Shown here: in pieces, positions 60,840 to 64,000 of the stretch
Layout: each line of letters opens with the position of its first letter
How positions within the stretch are numbered: position 1 is the first letter of the stretch
Source of the DNA: Mangifera indica
Lineage: Eukaryota > Streptophyta > Magnoliopsida > Sapindales > Anacardiaceae
DNA: 64,000 bases
NCBI RefSeq assembly: GCF_011075055.1
Contig: NW_025401123.1
Coordinates: 62,001 to 126,000, forward strand
Direction of reading: 5' to 3'
The notes under the pieces: generated by a model
What the model was told of the DNA's origin: nothing
Database searches by the model: none
Seen by the model: only the letters and a program-made list of their open reading frames with translations
Made by a program: the position numbers and the translations under genes

Positions 60840-63253
60840 TGTAACAACCATAGGTGCATCTTGATGGTAAAATAGTATTTATTTATAAGTGTAAATGACG
60901 TAAGCATGATTAAATGTTATTTTTGAGTCAAAGTTTAAGTTTTGGGAGACATACGATCATGTGTGGAGAGGTCATGCCCATGTGTCATGTGAAGTCAATT
61001 AGATAAGATTGATTCTATGAAAATTTCAAATTTAAATAACACATGACCGTGTGCTTATGACACATGCCTATGTATGTTGAATAGGATTCAATTTTGTATA
61101 AGACATATTCATTATGTTTTTAAGGATTTATATTTTTACCCTAATCGCTCAAACTTACTAGAAAAAGAAAGGTATTTTGGAGATTGATCATCCAACTTTC
61201 ATGTAATAGCTTCAAAGATCATTTTCTGATGATATGGTAAGAAGGAAAGAAGGAAGAAGAAGACCCACTTATGTTTTTGCTTGTTGTGAATAAAGATAAG
61301 TACAAACTTTACCTTCCTTATTGATAATGACTTATTTGTATCTTATTATGGACTAAGGAGTGTTCTCCTTTACCAAAACATATTTTCTTGATGATGAAAT
61401 TATGTATGATAAGGAGCGAAAAGAGATAATTGCATTCTAGACTATGTTGATGTTAATATGGCATAATTGATGATTGATGTCTTCTTATGATAAGATTTAT
61501 GCATGCTTACACTAGAATAGATTAAATTGTATTTCATAATGAGATATCTAGATGTTTGGATAAGTAGCTTTGTTGAGATGGTTTTTTACACTTTTGATAT
61601 TAATGTTTCATGTTTAGTTATTATTCTATATATAAGTTAATTGAGTTACTAATTAGTTTCTTGGCACTCAATTGCATTAAAGTGGAAATATATTGTTGTT
61701 TTGAGCACCTTTCCATACACAAGAATTGAAGAAACAATATTTGATAACATTGAAGCCAAGTAAGGATCAAAATTAAGTCTTCCCGATCTACAGTCTGCAT
61801 TTATCATATGACTATATGGTATAGAACACAAGCTTATATGTGTGATTCCATATTTCAAGTGAAGATTTCTAGTGTTTTAACTATTATTAGATGTCACTGA
61901 ACAGTAAGCGGTCAACTAAAACATAGAGACTTCTTATGTATAGCCTTAGCATGACTGTGCTGGAGAGAAATGACCATAATATCCCTGTAAAATGGCACAG
62001 TTAAGAAAAGTTTAGAAAGGAAAGTGAAATAATATCTAAAGAGGGCACACACCCTTATGTATTGAGAGATTAACACACGGAAAGATACCATGAGAGGATA
62101 GTCATGTACAAGGAATAAAAGAGACACACCATTATGTGTCCACAAACACACACCTATGTGTGTAGAGAAGAATAAAGAAAAGAAAAAGGGAATTAGGCTC
62201 AAAGTTTATGAGTTGTCCTAAAAGTCAATACATAGATCGTAGGTACGTAGTTGTATCATACGTGCCTAAGAGTTAAGTCATAGAATGACATAAAATACTT
62301 TTTAGGTGGAAACAAGACCAAACCGAAATTAGTAAGGGTTGAGATACATGTATACTAGACATCATAAGATTGTTACGAAGGGCACTGTGACTATATATTT
62401 CACTACACTACTTACAGTAGGATATGCTTGCAGTAGAACAACATACCCACATAGAGTACTTGCTCACAGGAGAACCTTGTTAAGATATAGTTTAGCATAA
62501 TGAAACAAAGAGATAGCTCATATAGTCAAAGTGTTAAATCTCTATATTCGATTTGGATTGATCAATGCAGTATATAGTTACAATTATAACTTTCAAATTC
62601 AGATGTTTTCACCAAGTTTAGTATGGTCACATCAAATAAGAGTCTATAGGAGTGATTGCTTAGTGATCAAACAAGACATAGTTCAAAATGAAAGTTATGA
62701 TATATAGCCTAGATAGTCCTTAGACTTCAATATGAGCACAGAGACACTATACAAGACCCGTCATCATCCATAGAGGAGTTTGATGCCAACTTTGAATGAC
62801 AAAGTAAGCATGGGTCGAGTTTAATGATATTTTAGAGATTTCAATAAATGTTATCAATATAGTCTACTACTTTATGAGTGTTCTTATTGCTCATTCTCTT
62901 ACTTTCACATGTGTAAGTACAGATGATTGTGCTAGTTGCGGGATGAGTGATAGTCTGCGGGCATAAAACAACGAAGGCATTTCCATCCTTTTAACTTTTA
63001 TTTTACTCATTTTATTTTATGTATCAAATTACACATGTTGTGATTTTTAGCTTACATTTTATTATTTGATATCTTTTGAACATTTCTAATTTAGTTTAGC
63101 AAGGGTTTTTCAGTAATTTTACAGGTTTTAATAAATGAGGTTCTATTTAGCTATTTAATGAATTATTTCTTGTTTAAATAAAATGAACCTCAAAATCGAC
63201 AATTTAGTAACGTCTTCCTCCGCAGGGTAGTACTTCTAGAGAGAAGTATTACA
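60840..63253 (+). repeat. 3' LTR of the chromovirus
   Basis: Starts TGTAACAACC directly after the purine tract and ends AGTATTACA at 63253, where copia coding sequence begins; 2,414 bp. It contains the acatgaccgtgtgc-type words seen in other LTRs here. No 5' partner is complete in the window, so the right end rests on the inverted termini (TGTAAY...RTTACA) and on the junction. Confidence 0.7.
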
Positions 63254-64000
63254 TTTAACCCTGTTGTGAAAGTTGCCACCATTAGAATCATCCTTAGTTT
63301 AGTTGTTCAATATGCTTGGGATATCAAGCAAATAGCTATTAATAATGTCTTCCTAAATAGAGATCTAAATAAGCAAGTTTATATGTGTTAGCTAGGGTTG
63401 CTACTATCTAAAAGGATTATAAATTGGTGTGTAAATTGAATAAGGCCTTATATGGCTTAAAACAAGCTCTTAGAGCTTGTTTTGACAAATTAAAAGCTAC
63501 CTTGATTGACTTGGGTTTCATTAGTGTTGTTATTAGCATTAATCTTTCTTTTAATAAAAACAGTGGCAAAATCATTTATATTCAGATGTATATGGATGAT
63601 ATTCTCTTTACTGGTAATGATATGCAACTTTTAGATACTTCAATACAAGATTTGAATGCTAATTTTGCTTTAAAAATTATGAGAGATCTTCACTATTTTC
63701 TTAGTTTTGAGGTTCATGAACTGATTATGGGTTACATTTTAGTCGGTCCAAATATGATCAGGACTTGTTGAATAAAGCAAAAATGTTTAAAGCAAAACCT
63801 TGTGTGACTCATTTGGCATCATAGCTTTTAGGATCCTTCTCTTTATAAAAGTGTTGTTAGAGTTGTATAATAAACCTAACATTGTCAAGACCTAATATTG
63901 CATTTTTTGTTTATAACCTCAATCAATTTCTCCAAAAATCATACGTTACTCATTAGCATGTAAAAGAGCTCTCAGATATGTGAAAGGGACATTATCTTTT
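63254..64000 (+). pseudogene. Copia reverse transcriptase, broken, runs off the right edge
   Basis: Begins at FNPVVKVATIRIILSL, then WDIKQIAINNVFLNRDL, a stop, KLNKALYGLKQA (63430), YMDDILFTGND (63593, for the usual YVDDILLTGND), FALKIMRDLHYFLSFEV, DLLNKAKMFKAKPCVT and at the edge CKRALRYVKGTLSF. Several stops and shifts are present. The 5' half of this pol should lie on the far side of the inserted chromovirus. Confidence 0.88.

Noticed and set aside
1..64000. CRISPR arrays, bacterial operons, phage or plasmid features
   Set aside because: The sequence is plant nuclear DNA with introns and LTR elements; no spaced identical repeats or compact operons were seen.
1..64000. tRNA, rRNA or snRNA genes
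   Set aside because: No cloverleaf with proper A and B boxes was found. The cccacattgg word at 30889 resembles the plant snRNA upstream element but lies in a solo LTR without a snRNA downstream.

Overview
The window is AT-rich nuclear DNA from a flowering plant, almost certainly a eudicot. Evidence: plant-type split genes (a PINOID-class AGC kinase and an F-box/LRR protein of the SKIP19 type), GT-AG introns, and every major class of plant transposable element. The species cannot be told from the sequence. Only two host genes look intact; the rest is retrotransposons, DNA transposon relics, one host pseudogene and intergenic DNA.

Left part (1-17.8 kb). The 3' end of a Ty1/copia element (RT-RNase H, then its 3' LTR) lies inside the first coding exons of a minus-strand host gene relic encoding a coiled-coil protein (1775-2277). 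A 419-bp TRIM follows (3793-4211). A complete 7.5-kb LTR element (5222-12718, perfect 5-bp target duplication atatg) carries a copia gag and a second, unrelated plant ORF in place of pol. Degenerate Ty3/gypsy pieces lie at 13.0-16.8 kb, then a small hAT-like element with a near-perfect 8-bp duplication.

Middle part (17.8-41 kb). A foldback Mutator-like element with a perfect 9-bp duplication (18333-19161) ends about 90 bp upstream of the TATA box of the F-box gene (19335-23214, +, two exons). Further members of the same family lie at 26.4-27.2 kb and 35.97-36.12 kb, the last again with a perfect 9-bp duplication. A solo LTR with a perfect 5-bp duplication (30818-31055) lies downstream of the PINOID orthologue (31776-33593, -, two exons), whose upstream region has a TATA box and two G-boxes. 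A tandem duplication of about 0.6 kb is at 39.75-40.96 kb.

Right part (41-64 kb). Oppositely oriented gypsy LTR relics come first, then a four-level nest. A plus-strand chromovirus is split at 46111/60128 by a TIR element. That element is split by a minus-strand copia element (46147-59667), and that in turn by a minus-strand Athila-type element (49296-57501). The chromovirus 2.4-kb 3' LTR (60840-63253) abuts a broken copia reverse transcriptase that runs off the right edge.

The two genes are not functionally linked as far as the sequence shows. PINOID phosphorylates PIN auxin carriers; the F-box protein would be an SCF substrate receptor. I found no sign of a new defence, RNA or metabolic system. 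The noteworthy observations concern transposon architecture and its contact with genes.
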